Positions 1 to 6,449 are shown, counted from the stretch's first letter. The stretch is DNA of 8,680 nucleotides from Desulfovibrio sp. UBA2564 (GCA_002340305.1 DDLU01000171.1:1-8680), one strand, 5' to 3'. The notes: generated by a model from the letters alone, not told the origin. A program made the numbers and translations.

Positions 1-57
1 AAAAGTTTCCCTTCCCCAGACCCCATCACTTCAAACCTTTTAATAAGCTTCGCTGTT
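1..57 (-). repeat. Partial intergenic repeat element, cut by window edge
   Basis: Read on the minus strand, 31-55 gives CAGCGAAGC followed by TTATTAAAAGGTTT. This closely resembles the plus-strand stretch at 521-547 (CAGCGGCGAAGCC, then CTATTAAAAAGTTT). The remaining bases, AAAAGTTTCCCTTCCCCAG at the left edge, look like one arm of a hairpin whose other arm lies outside the window. No reading frame is supported here. I recall similar intergenic modules from Desulfovibrio-type genomes, but copy number cannot be tested from this window. Confidence 0.45.
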
Positions 58-80
58 TAGCTTGCTGAATCCGCATAGAA

Positions 81-488
81 ATGACGAAAACAAAACCAAT
101 CGAAGTTGTTGCTGGAGTTATCTGGAAGGACGGCCTGTTCCTTTCCGCTGAACGCCCCGTGGGTAAAGATTACGCCGGCTGGTGGGAATTTCCCGGCGGC
201 AAAGTCGAAATCAATGAATCCCCCGGCGATGCGCTGGTGCGTGAATTACAGGAAGAACTGGGTATAACTCCTACAAACTTTGACTTCTGGATGGAAAAGA
301 CTGTAGAGTACCCCGAATATACAGTGCACTTAAATTTTTTCGACATCTGGGAATTTTCCGGTCAAGTGCGTTCACTTGAAAATCAGCGTTTTGACTGGTT
401 CGACTTAACCAATATACGCGATGTAAAATTCCTGCCCGTCAACTACGAAATACTCAAAATGCTTAAAGAACGGGAAAACGTTCTTTAA
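81..488 (+). CDS. mutT: MutT-like Nudix hydrolase (nucleoside triphosphate pyrophosphohydrolase)
   Basis: This 135-residue cytoplasmic protein carries a complete Nudix box at residues 40-62: G40, E46, then R54-E55-L56 and E58-E59-L60-G61, fitting the GX5EX7REUXEEXGU pattern. Its glutamates bind the divalent metal used to hydrolyse a nucleoside diphosphate linked to another group. The preceding WWEFPGG and the N-terminal VVAGVIW strand fit the MutT/8-oxo-dGTP diphosphatase branch, and the length (about 130 residues) is normal. MutT-type enzymes remove oxidised dGTP from the nucleotide pool; a CTP or other pyrophosphohydrolase role is possible, because substrate cannot be read from the motif. 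ATG 81 is the first possible ATG in frame, since a stop lies at 66-68; the Shine-Dalgarno signal before it is poor. The gene stands alone between repeat-rich spacers. Confidence 0.88.
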   Translation: MTKTKPIEVVAGVIWKDGLFLSAERPVGKDYAGWWEFPGGKVEINESPGDALVRELQEELGITPTNFDFWMEKTVEYPEYTVHLNFFDIWEFSGQVRSLENQRFDWFDLTNIRDVKFLPVNYEILKMLKERENVL

Positions 489-729
489 AATAACCAACGC
501 CCCGCACAATCAGCCGCGCGCAGCGGCGAAGCCCTATTAAAAAGTTTCGGGATTCTTGCATTAGCCCTTAGGTAAGCGGGCTTCCCGCGAGTCTTAGGGA
601 TAACGACAGTGGAACAAACCCTTTTCCCAAAAGGGTTTAAGCCGCTGGAGGCAAACTCTTTTCATAAAAAAACGCTTTAGCGTATCAAATCCAGCCCCGC
701 AGGGTCGCCGAAGGCATACAGGAGCTAAA
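489..729. repeat. Hairpin-rich intergenic mosaic repeat region
   Basis: This 241-base gap holds no credible gene. It contains a series of short dyads: GCCGC/GCGGC at 513-517 and 523-527; GCGGG/CCCGC at 576-580 and 584-588, inside a longer imperfect hairpin spanning 565-599; AAACCCTTTT/AAAAGGGTTT at 616-625 and 629-638; and ACGCT/AGCGT at 672-676 and 679-683. Three related words recur in it: GCGGCGAAGCC near 523, GCCGCTGGAGGCA near 641 and GTCGCCGAAGGCA near 704. The layout suggests several repeat modules joined together. The 521-547 part resembles, in inverted orientation, the element at the window start, so the Nudix gene lies between inverted copies. A role as RNA structure or terminator before metF is possible but unproven. 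Confidence 0.55.
616..638. repeat. Perfect 10-bp hairpin, 3-base loop
   Basis: The arms AAACCCTTTT and AAAAGGGTTT are perfectly complementary around a CCC loop. No U-tract follows on the plus strand, so it is not a standard intrinsic terminator. It sits 92 bases before metF and is probably the core of an intergenic repeat module. Confidence 0.6.
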
Positions 730-1602
730 ATGAAAATTATCGACTTGATCAATAAAAACGAACAGTTCATTTCACTCGAATTCTTCCCCCCCAAAGACCG
801 CGATTCATGGCCTAAATTTTTTGAAGTTGTAGGAAAACTGAAAGTCCTGAATCCTCTCTTTGCCTCTGTTACTTATGGCGCAGGAGGAGGCACACAGGAC
901 AATTCACTTGAAATTGTTAAAAGAATGAAGCAGGATGCAGGGGTTGAGCCTCTCGCACACCTGACTTGTGTCGGTGCCAGCCCTGAGAACATCAGTGAAT
1001 TTGTATCTGCTCTTCAAGAAGCAGAAGTTGAAAACATCCTTGCCCTGCGCGGTGATGCACCGGCTGACGAAAAGGACTTTGATTTCAACACCCAGCCTTT
1101 CAAGCACGGCTCCGACCTCGTCACTTACGTTAAAGACAAGCATCCCGGCGTAGGTGTTGCTGTTGCCGGATACCCGGAAGCACACCTTGAATCCCCTTCC
1201 ATCAAGGAAGATTTCAAGTGGATGAAATACAAAATCGACGAAGGCGGGGAATTCATCATCACCCAGCTATTTTTCGATAACCGGGTTTACTTTGATTTCT
1301 GCGCCAGGCTAAAAGCTATGGGCATTGAGGTTCCTGTTGTTCCCGGTGTGCTACCGATCATGAGCCTGAAATCCGCTAAGTTTATTCTTTCCCTTTGCGG
1401 TGCGGCTATTCCCGGAAAATTCCTTAGTACGCTGGAAAAAGCACATGCAGAAGGCGGCGACGATGCTGTATATAAACTGGGGATTGAATTTGCCACAAAA
1501 CAGGCTCAGGAACTGCTTGACGGCGGTGCCCCCGGAGTTCATCTCTACACCCTGAACAGAGCTAAGGCCTGCCTTGAAATCGGTCAGGCATTAAAATTTT
1601 AA
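730..1602 (+). CDS. metF: Methylenetetrahydrofolate reductase (MetF)
   Basis: This 290-residue cytoplasmic flavoenzyme should reduce 5,10-methylene-tetrahydrofolate to 5-methyl-tetrahydrofolate, the methyl donor for methionine synthesis. Family motifs are present in order: SLEFFPPKD (residues 15-23, with the conserved active-site-type Glu17), ASVTYGAGG (45-53), HLTCVG (77-82), ILALRGDAP (103-111, with the folate-contacting-type Asp109), VAGYPEAH (145-152), ITQLFFDN (177-184) and PVVPGVLPI (202-210). The length matches the single-domain bacterial enzyme of just under 300 residues. The ATG is preceded by GGAG at 721-724, which supports the start. The asd gene follows after 91 bases in the same direction, so co-transcription is plausible and metabolically sensible. 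No SAM riboswitch or MetJ-like boxes were recognised upstream. Confidence 0.95.
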   Translation: MKIIDLINKNEQFISLEFFPPKDRDSWPKFFEVVGKLKVLNPLFASVTYGAGGGTQDNSLEIVKRMKQDAGVEPLAHLTCVGASPENISEFVSALQEAEVENILALRGDAPADEKDFDFNTQPFKHGSDLVTYVKDKHPGVGVAVAGYPEAHLESPSIKEDFKWMKYKIDEGGEFIITQLFFDNRVYFDFCARLKAMGIEVPVVPGVLPIMSLKSAKFILSLCGAAIPGKFLSTLEKAHAEGGDDAVYKLGIEFATKQAQELLDGGAPGVHLYTLNRAKACLEIGQALKF

Positions 1603-1615
1603 TACGGCTATCGAG

Positions 1616-1670
1616 CGGCATTACATTGCCGAAAGTGATTAACAAATAAACCGGACTGCCGATGGTCCGG
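1616..1670 (+). other. Two small hairpins between metF and asd
   Basis: The 91-base spacer contains CGGCA/TGCCG (1616-1620 and 1627-1631) and CCGGAC/GTCCGG (1651-1656 and 1665-1670). Neither is followed by a T-run, so a full terminator is unlikely. They may stabilise or process a metF-asd transcript, or the second may belong to an asd leader. Function is not known. Confidence 0.4.
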
Positions 1671-1693
1671 GTCAAGAATACGGAGGTTTAGCT

Positions 1694-2722
1694 ATGAGTA
1701 CCAAGAATCCCAGAGTTGCAGTTGTAGGAGCCACAGGCGCGGTTGGACGTGAAATGCTCAAAGTACTTGAGCAGCGGGATTTCCCCGCATCCGAAGTTGT
1801 TCCATTCTCTTCCGCCCGTTCCGCCGGAACCAAAGTTCCCTACAAAGGCGAAGAGCTGACCGTTGTCGAACTCAAAGAAGATTCCTTTGAAGGTTTCGAT
1901 CTCGCTCTCTTTTCCGCAGGCGGCGGTACCTCCGAAAAATTCGCACCTCTTGCTGCCAAAGCAGGCTGTGTTGTTGTCGATAACTCCAGCCAGTGGCGCA
2001 TGGACCCCAAAATCCCTCTCGTTGTTCCTGAAGTTAACCCCGAAGACCTCGACTGGCACCCCGGCATCATCGCCAACCCCAACTGCTCTACCATTCAAAT
2101 GGTTGTTGCGCTGAAGCCCATCCACGACGCTGCCAAGATTAAACGTATCATCGTTTCCACCTATCAGGCTGTATCCGGTACCGGACAGAAAGCCATCACC
2201 GAACTGGAAACTCAGGTCAGCAGACTTTTCAACGGCAAAGAAGTAATCCCAAGTACTTACCCGCACCAAATTGCATTCAACTGCCTGCCGCACATCGATG
2301 TTTTCATGGATAACGGCTACACCAAAGAAGAAATGAAAATGGTCAACGAGACCAAGAAAATCATGGGCGATGATTCCATCAAGCTCACCGCGACTACCGT
2401 TCGCGTGCCCGTCTTCTACAGCCACTCCGAGTCCGTAAACATTGAGACCGAAGAGAAAGTAACTGTTGAGGAATGCCGCAACATGCTTTCCAACTTCCCC
2501 GGCTGTACCGTAGTGGACTTCCCCGAGAAAAACCTCTACCCCATGGCTATCGACGCAACCGGCGAAGACGATGTTTTCGTAGGTCGTATCCGTGAAGATG
2601 AGACCATTGAAAACGGCCTGAACATGTGGATTGTCTCCGATAACATCCGCAAAGGTGCAGCACTGAACACCGTACAGATCGCTGAGACATTGATCGAACG
2701 AAATCTGGTTCGTGTAAAATAA
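1694..2722 (+). CDS. asd: Aspartate-semialdehyde dehydrogenase
   Basis: This 342-residue enzyme should reduce beta-aspartyl phosphate to aspartate-4-semialdehyde with NADPH, the branch point to lysine/diaminopimelate, threonine and methionine. The NADP-binding loop VGATGAVG is at residues 11-18. The catalytic cysteine is Cys131 in NPNCST. A conserved Gln158 lies in TYQAVSGTG, and the acid/base histidine is probably His244 in RVPVFYSHSESV. The C-terminal dimer/cofactor segment NMWIVSDNIRKGAALNTVQIAE-like block is present (about 310-332). Length and motif order match the USG-1/Asd type common in Gram-positive bacteria and deltaproteobacteria, shorter than the E. coli form. A strong GGAGG at 1682-1686, seven bases before the ATG, fixes the start. 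A bidirectional terminator follows 20 bases after the stop. Confidence 0.96.
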   Translation: MSTKNPRVAVVGATGAVGREMLKVLEQRDFPASEVVPFSSARSAGTKVPYKGEELTVVELKEDSFEGFDLALFSAGGGTSEKFAPLAAKAGCVVVDNSSQWRMDPKIPLVVPEVNPEDLDWHPGIIANPNCSTIQMVVALKPIHDAAKIKRIIVSTYQAVSGTGQKAITELETQVSRLFNGKEVIPSTYPHQIAFNCLPHIDVFMDNGYTKEEMKMVNETKKIMGDDSIKLTATTVRVPVFYSHSESVNIETEEKVTVEECRNMLSNFPGCTVVDFPEKNLYPMAIDATGEDDVFVGRIREDETIENGLNMWIVSDNIRKGAALNTVQIAETLIERNLVRVK

Positions 2723-2742
2723 GCAAAAATTAAATCGAATAA

Positions 2743-2783
2743 AAAAAACGGTGAAGCTGACTAACTCGGCTTCACCGTTTTTT
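2743..2783. terminator. Bidirectional intrinsic terminator between asd and the exported protein gene
   Basis: A 15-bp perfect stem pairs 2743-2757 with 2769-2783, with core ACGGTGAAGC/GCTTCACCGT and an 11-base gap that can pair further to leave a CTAAC loop. The A-run on the left and T-run on the right give a U-tract in both directions. It ends asd (+) and the convergent gene whose stop is at 2804 (-). Confidence 0.92.
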
Positions 2784-2803
2784 CTTTGCTAAGGTAAAGA
2801 GCT

Positions 2804-4867
2804 CTAGGATCTCACTGATCTGAATATGCGTATAACACACAATCCTGCAGCTATACCTAACAAAGCCAGCAATTCGTATTTCAAGTTTGCTCTGGGATTC
2901 ATAACACACCCACTGGCACCAAAGCTCCCCACAGCAAGAGGATCTTTGATCTCGCCCAATGTGGCATTCTCATCAAATTCTCCATTATCCTTAATTGCGA
3001 AATTAATGTAGTAATGAGTGCCTTTTGCGAGGATATCAGTCGGAACTTTATGATTACCTTCCAGATCAGTTATCCACCAATATCCATCGGTGTACTGTGG
3101 ACCGCTAGAGGCATAAACTTTATATTCCGCAGGGGTCCCGTTGGAATAAAATTTCATGAAGGTAAGCCCATTAACCGGGCCATTCGGGATTGTATTGGTA
3201 TCAACCATGAACACCCCTACCGATCCAGCTGGATCAATGGTAGCATTAAATGCACACATGGAAGTGTGGGTTGTGAAATCATTCAGTCCATACTGTGAAT
3301 CAATTTCCAACTGCGTCAGTTGCTTGGGCACAAAATCTGAAACCTTAACAGTAACACCGGTATCCTGAGTCGGACTTGGCTGAACGGAAGACAACCCCTC
3401 AGTATCTACACCGACTTCCAGATAAGAATTCGGATGATCAATGCGGTTAAAGTTGATAAGAGTCGCACCGTTACGGTCCTCAAGGCCAAAACCATAGGCT
3501 CCGGTAATTCCTTTTAATCCTGCGGCGTAAACATGATAATCCCGGTCATCATCTTGAGCCTTGTCATAGGTAAATCCCCGCCCTGCCGGGGAAAGTGGCA
3601 CGCTGTAGATAGTTCCATCAGCAGCCGTCCCGCCATACCACTCAACGCTGCTCATATCGCCGATGACCAGATTATTGGCGTAGGTAGCATTAAATTTTAC
3701 CGGACTCCCCGGAAATCCCCAACTTAATCCGGCAAGTAAATCTCCCACAACCCAACCGTAATAATCATTTTCTACCCCGGCGGTTTTACCGATTCCAGCA
3801 ATGGTATATGGCGGGTTATTACCGTAAATTCCAGTTGCTGCATTAAGATCATCAAAATCAATTGTAATATTTACCTGCCCGACTCCATCACCACGATTGG
3901 CAACGGCAATGCCTGCCACCGTGCCGTCCCCGGACCCGGCCTGCGCGGTCATGGTCACATCACCATTTGCATCAACCGTAACATGGTAGTCATAACTCTG
4001 CGTCTGATTTCGTGCTGCTTTTACATTAGCACCACCACCGTTGTTAGCAGGCTGTCCACTGACTCCACCGAAAAGACCTTGAATTTTGATCGGCTTCCCG
4101 TCCACCGTGGTTGATTGATTAAGGGTAGTTTTCAAATAATGCGCCCAGTCATTAAATTTTCCGGACATATCCGAAGAAGTAGGGGAAAGCACGCGTGTAA
4201 ATTTTGACCCGGGTAATCTATCGCTGGAAGATGGTTGTACTGTTGAATAGGCTGTAAGAGAGGCTCTACCGAGAGTGTCAGTGAGAGTCTCACTTGAAAC
4301 AGTAGTCAAAAGCGGGCTATTGGTAACGGCTGTTGTTGAATTTTTAACCGTCAGTGAAAGAGCAATGGAAGCGTAGTCAATATAGGTAAGATTTGTATTG
4401 ATTATCGGTGTTTCAACACTATTTGTACTGTTACCAAGCTCAATGTCCAACTCCATGGGCTGGAAGCGAATGCCAAGAGAGGGATCATTAGATGAAGGTT
4501 CTGTTGAAGGCTGGGTACAACCAAACGATTTCATCTTTGAATCATAGGAAATAAAAATTCTGCCGGATTTAAATTCACTAATCAGCACCGCAGGTACCCC
4601 TGCAGGAACACCGGTTGCGATAGCGGTAGTGCCCGTAATCTCGGCCATGCTGAATGAATCAGAAGTATTTAACGACAATCCATTTTGAGTCGGGCCATTA
4701 TAAGTCCCGGTAATAGAACTGACATTGCTTATGCAGTTATAAAAAGTAACGTACACATTTTCAGGATCTAAGCCATCACGAAGCTTAAATACAATAGGAA
4801 TATCTGCAGCATATACAAATGCAGGAAAAATCAGCCAGCACATCACAAAGCATAAAACCCTCTGCAT
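2804..4867 (-). CDS. Exported GH64/thaumatin-like protein with choice-of-anchor-U-like region and Cys-type C-terminal tail
   Basis: This is a 687-residue putative exported, membrane-tethered protein. Residues 1-20/21 form a signal peptide (hydrophobic core VLCFVMCWLIFPAF, VYA-A cleavage region). The stretch from about 23 to 510 resembles the beta-1,3-glucanase (GH64)/thaumatin-like superfamily: IPIVFKLRDG then NVYVTFYN (24-44), GRIFISYDS (102-110), FQPMELDIE (135-143), TYIDYASIALSL (161-172), and YYGWVVGDLLAGLSWGF (369-385). Glu139 and Asp164 are candidate equivalents of the GH64 catalytic pair; this is inference. Residues about 537-648 resemble a choice-of-anchor U region (DNGEFDENATLGEIKDP, 627-643). 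The tail has Gly653-Cys654, Pro658, a hydrophobic helix (about 663-680) and Arg680/683/686, the layout of C-terminal sorting signals. It is Ser/Thr/Asn-rich. A GAGGT lies just before ATG 4867. No partner gene is adjacent. Activity is unproven. Confidence 0.62.
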   Translation of the reverse strand: MQRVLCFVMCWLIFPAFVYAADIPIVFKLRDGLDPENVYVTFYNCISNVSSITGTYNGPTQNGLSLNTSDSFSMAEITGTTAIATGVPAGVPAVLISEFKSGRIFISYDSKMKSFGCTQPSTEPSSNDPSLGIRFQPMELDIELGNSTNSVETPIINTNLTYIDYASIALSLTVKNSTTAVTNSPLLTTVSSETLTDTLGRASLTAYSTVQPSSSDRLPGSKFTRVLSPTSSDMSGKFNDWAHYLKTTLNQSTTVDGKPIKIQGLFGGVSGQPANNGGGANVKAARNQTQSYDYHVTVDANGDVTMTAQAGSGDGTVAGIAVANRGDGVGQVNITIDFDDLNAATGIYGNNPPYTIAGIGKTAGVENDYYGWVVGDLLAGLSWGFPGSPVKFNATYANNLVIGDMSSVEWYGGTAADGTIYSVPLSPAGRGFTYDKAQDDDRDYHVYAAGLKGITGAYGFGLEDRNGATLINFNRIDHPNSYLEVGVDTEGLSSVQPSPTQDTGVTVKVSDFVPKQLTQLEIDSQYGLNDFTTHTSMCAFNATIDPAGSVGVFMVDTNTIPNGPVNGLTFMKFYSNGTPAEYKVYASSGPQYTDGYWWITDLEGNHKVPTDILAKGTHYYINFAIKDNGEFDENATLGEIKDPLAVGSFGASGCVMNPRANLKYELLALLGIAAGLCVIRIFRSVRS

Positions 4868-4957
4868 AAGACCTCACTACATCTAGTCGTTATATTACAG
4901 TTCAAACAGACAGTACTACATCCACCTATTTTTAAAAACTCTTTTCTCCACCATAGC

Positions 4958-4990
4958 GGGATTTATTCCCAGCACTGGGAGCTATTCCCA
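4958..4990. promoter_or_regulatory. Two tandem GGGA-N5-TCCCA dyads, candidate operators
   Basis: GGGATTTATTCCCA (4958-4971) and GGGAGCTATTCCCA (4977-4990) match at 12 of 14 positions and are spaced 19 bases start to start, nearly two helical turns. The junction also forms a perfect dyad, TCCCAG/CTGGGA (4967-4972 and 4975-4980). They lie in the divergent gap, 68-100 bases before the aminotransferase ATG and 91-123 bases before the exported-protein ATG. Paired symmetric sites on one helix face are typical of a dimeric regulator binding cooperatively. I do not recognise the regulator. Confidence 0.5.
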
Positions 4991-5027
4991 CTTGCGAAAG
5001 TTGACCCTTTGGCGGTAGGATAATTCG

Positions 5028-5055
5028 GCTTTACAAAAATGAGTTTTTGTAAAGC
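5028..5055. promoter_or_regulatory. Perfect 12-bp-arm palindrome ending two bases before the aminotransferase start
   Basis: The arms GCTTTACAAAAA (5028-5039) and TTTTTGTAAAGC (5044-5055) are perfectly complementary around a TGAG loop. The right arm ends just before ATG 5058, where a ribosome binding site would be expected. It could be an operator that blocks transcription, or an RNA hairpin that limits ribosome access. A GATAAT (5019-5024) just upstream could be a -10 element, but its -35 is weak. Which role applies cannot be decided by eye. Confidence 0.5.
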
Positions 5056-5057
5056 TT

Positions 5058-6059
5058 ATGGCGGTTATGATCCCTGATGAGGTTCAAATACATTTATGGA
5101 GTCTGGAATTGATTAAAAAAGTAGACAGTAACGAATATATTGATGCCATGCTTTCCGCCATGCGTGCGGGAACTGAAAAGATTTGCGCATTCTACGAGCA
5201 CCGTATCGGGTTAGTCTGTACCGATCCCAAACTCATGCTCATGCCTTGGGACGATCATCTCGTGCATCGCGGTGATGGTGTTTTTGAAAGTATGAAATTC
5301 GTGAAGGGCAAACTTTACCAGCTGCAACCGCACCTGCGCCGTATGAAGCGCTCTGCCCGAACTATCAACCTTGAACCACCCTGCTCTTGGGATGAACTCG
5401 GTAATCTCATTCTGGAAGTTGCCGGGGCATCCGGTGTTGATTCCGGCATGGTGCGGGTTCTACTCGGACGCGGTCCCGGAGGTTTTGGAATTGATCCCTT
5501 CGAATGCCCGGTTCCATCTCTCTACATCGTAGTCTACAAACACGAGCCGAAACCTGAATCATGGTATGAAAAAGGTGTTACCGCATTCAGAAGTAAGGTT
5601 CCGGCAAAACAGCCTTATCTGGCAACAATCAAATCCATCGACTATCTTCCCAACGTAATGATGAAGATCAATGCCAAGGAAGAAGGATTCGATATGCCTT
5701 TCTGCTTTGACGACCTTAGCTTTCTTGCAGAAGGTGCAACAGAAAATGTATGCATTGTAAGTCAGGACGGCATAGTTTACACCCCAAAATTCACCAATTC
5801 TCTGGCAGGGACAACCATTGCCCGTGCTCTTCAGCTTATTGAAGAAGAGATTGAAGTGGATTTCCGGGCTATCTCCGAAGAAGACATTCTATTGGCTAAA
5901 GAAGTCATTATCTGCGGCACCTCCATCGATGCCGTAGGTGTTGTCCGCTACAATAAAAAGCCCATCCACGATGTCCGCCCCGGCCCTATCTGCAAGCGCA
6001 TGCGCGAATTGCTGCAAAAAGATCTTGAAGAGACCGGAACACCGATTATTAAAAGCTAA
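5058..6059 (+). CDS. Class IV PLP-dependent aminotransferase (IlvE/PabC/Dat type)
   Basis: This 333-residue cytoplasmic enzyme belongs to fold-type IV PLP enzymes. Seen in order: DDHLVHRGDGVFESMK (residues 65-80, substrate/PLP entry region), the probable Schiff-base Lys192 in ATIKSIDYLPN, FLAEGATENVCIV (222-234, with conserved Glu225 and Asn230), SLAGTTIARAL (248-258, phosphate-binding turn) and IICGTSIDAVGVV (284-296). Family members make branched-chain amino acids (IlvE), p-aminobenzoate (PabC, a lyase) or D-amino acids; the motifs do not settle which. About 40 residues at the N terminus precede the usual family start. ATG 5058 has no good Shine-Dalgarno because a palindrome occupies that place; ATG 5067 (Met4), after GGCGG, is a close alternative. 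Its stop codon lies inside the left 40-bp repeat. The gene appears monocistronic. Confidence 0.85.
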   Translation: MAVMIPDEVQIHLWSLELIKKVDSNEYIDAMLSAMRAGTEKICAFYEHRIGLVCTDPKLMLMPWDDHLVHRGDGVFESMKFVKGKLYQLQPHLRRMKRSARTINLEPPCSWDELGNLILEVAGASGVDSGMVRVLLGRGPGGFGIDPFECPVPSLYIVVYKHEPKPESWYEKGVTAFRSKVPAKQPYLATIKSIDYLPNVMMKINAKEEGFDMPFCFDDLSFLAEGATENVCIVSQDGIVYTPKFTNSLAGTTIARALQLIEEEIEVDFRAISEEDILLAKEVIICGTSIDAVGVVRYNKKPIHDVRPGPICKRMRELLQKDLEETGTPIIKS

Positions 6060-6094
6060 AAATAAAGGCCGTGAATCTCGCCGGATTCACGGCC
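6055..6094 (+). repeat. Left 40-bp direct repeat flanking the higBA pair
   Basis: It starts at GCTAA, the end of the last codon and stop of the aminotransferase gene, and ends at GGCC of the terminator-like stem. It matches 6754-6793 at about 33 of 40 positions: the first 18 and last 12 bases are identical and the middle ten differ at seven. No gaps are needed. See the corresponding finding. Confidence 0.75.
6067..6094. terminator. Terminator-like hairpin after the aminotransferase gene
   Basis: GGCCGTGAATC (6067-6077) pairs perfectly with GATTCACGGCC (6084-6094) around a six-base loop. On the plus strand only TATACTCT follows, a weak U-tract; on the minus strand the AAAAATAAA flank gives a good one. 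It probably still limits read-through into higB. It is the structural core of the left 40-bp repeat. Confidence 0.65.
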
Positions 6095-6119
6095 TATACT
6101 CTAAACCCAACCATAACGC

Positions 6120-6146
6120 TTGACGTTACATCTATAACGATATAGT
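6120..6146 (+). promoter_or_regulatory. Candidate higBA promoter with overlapping dyad operator
   Basis: TTGACG (6120-6125) and TATAGT (6141-6146) resemble -35 and -10 boxes, with a 15-base spacer that is short of the ideal 17. The dyad CTATA-ACGA-TATAG (6132-6136 and 6141-6145) overlaps the -10 box. HigA-type antitoxins usually repress their own promoter by binding such a dyad, so this is the natural operator candidate. Transcription would start very close to the higB ATG at 6155. Confidence 0.45.
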
Positions 6147-6154
6147 TTTTAATT

Positions 6155-6439
6155 ATGATCAAATCGTTCAAGAACAGTGGAACGGAAAAAATATTCAAAC
6201 GCAGCTACTCCAAAATTATTCCGAACCAACTAGCCCGGAGCGCGTACAAAAAACTGATTCAAATTGATGCAGCTGTGGACCTGAAAGATTTGAGAATCCC
6301 GCCCGGAAATAGACTGGAAGCGTTAAAAGGTGACCGGGCAGGGCAATACAGTATTCGGATAAACAACCAATACCGTATTTGTTTCATTTGGAAAAACAAC
6401 CACGCATATCAAGTGGAAATAACCGATTACCATAGCTAG
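6155..6439 (+). CDS. higB: HigB-type toxin (RelE superfamily mRNA interferase)
   Basis: This 94-residue basic protein matches the HigB/host-killer family in length and motifs: LRIPPGNRLEALKGDRAGQYSI (about 46-67), IRINNQYRICFIW (67-79) and the C-terminal VEITDYH (87-93). Family members cleave mRNA at the ribosome; conserved basic residues (Lys58, Arg62, Arg68, Arg74) and His93 are in the usual places. The start MIKSF is typical of HigB, but no Shine-Dalgarno precedes ATG 6155 (the bases before it are TTTTTAATT). The toxin lies first and the antitoxin ten bases downstream, the normal HigBA order. The cassette is flanked by 40-bp direct repeats, which suggests insertion. All main motifs are intact, so it is likely functional. 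Confidence 0.92.
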   Translation: MIKSFKNSGTEKIFKRSYSKIIPNQLARSAYKKLIQIDAAVDLKDLRIPPGNRLEALKGDRAGQYSIRINNQYRICFIWKNNHAYQVEITDYHS

Positions 6440-6449
6440 GGAGGAATAT

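Noticed and set aside
489..729. Riboswitch or attenuator for metF
   Set aside because: Hairpins are present, but I see no SAM or other known riboswitch core, and the repeated words are better explained by intergenic repeats.
1688..2425. 245-codon open frame on the minus strand opposite asd
   Set aside because: It lies entirely within asd, whose motifs are complete. Its composition is what the reverse strand of a codon-biased gene gives, and no family motif is visible.
2826..3727. Several short plus-strand open frames inside the exported-protein gene
   Set aside because: They are shadows of the 687-codon minus-strand gene, without ribosome binding sites or recognisable protein features.
4991..5030. 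Sigma-54 or canonical sigma-70 promoter for the aminotransferase
   Set aside because: TTGACC at 5001-5006 is only 12 bases from GATAAT, and no GG-N10-GC pair with the correct context is present. A promoter probably exists, but I cannot place it with confidence.
5028..5055. Palindrome as an intrinsic terminator
   Set aside because: No gene on either strand ends shortly before it, and the arms are AT-rich with the T-run inside the stem rather than after it.
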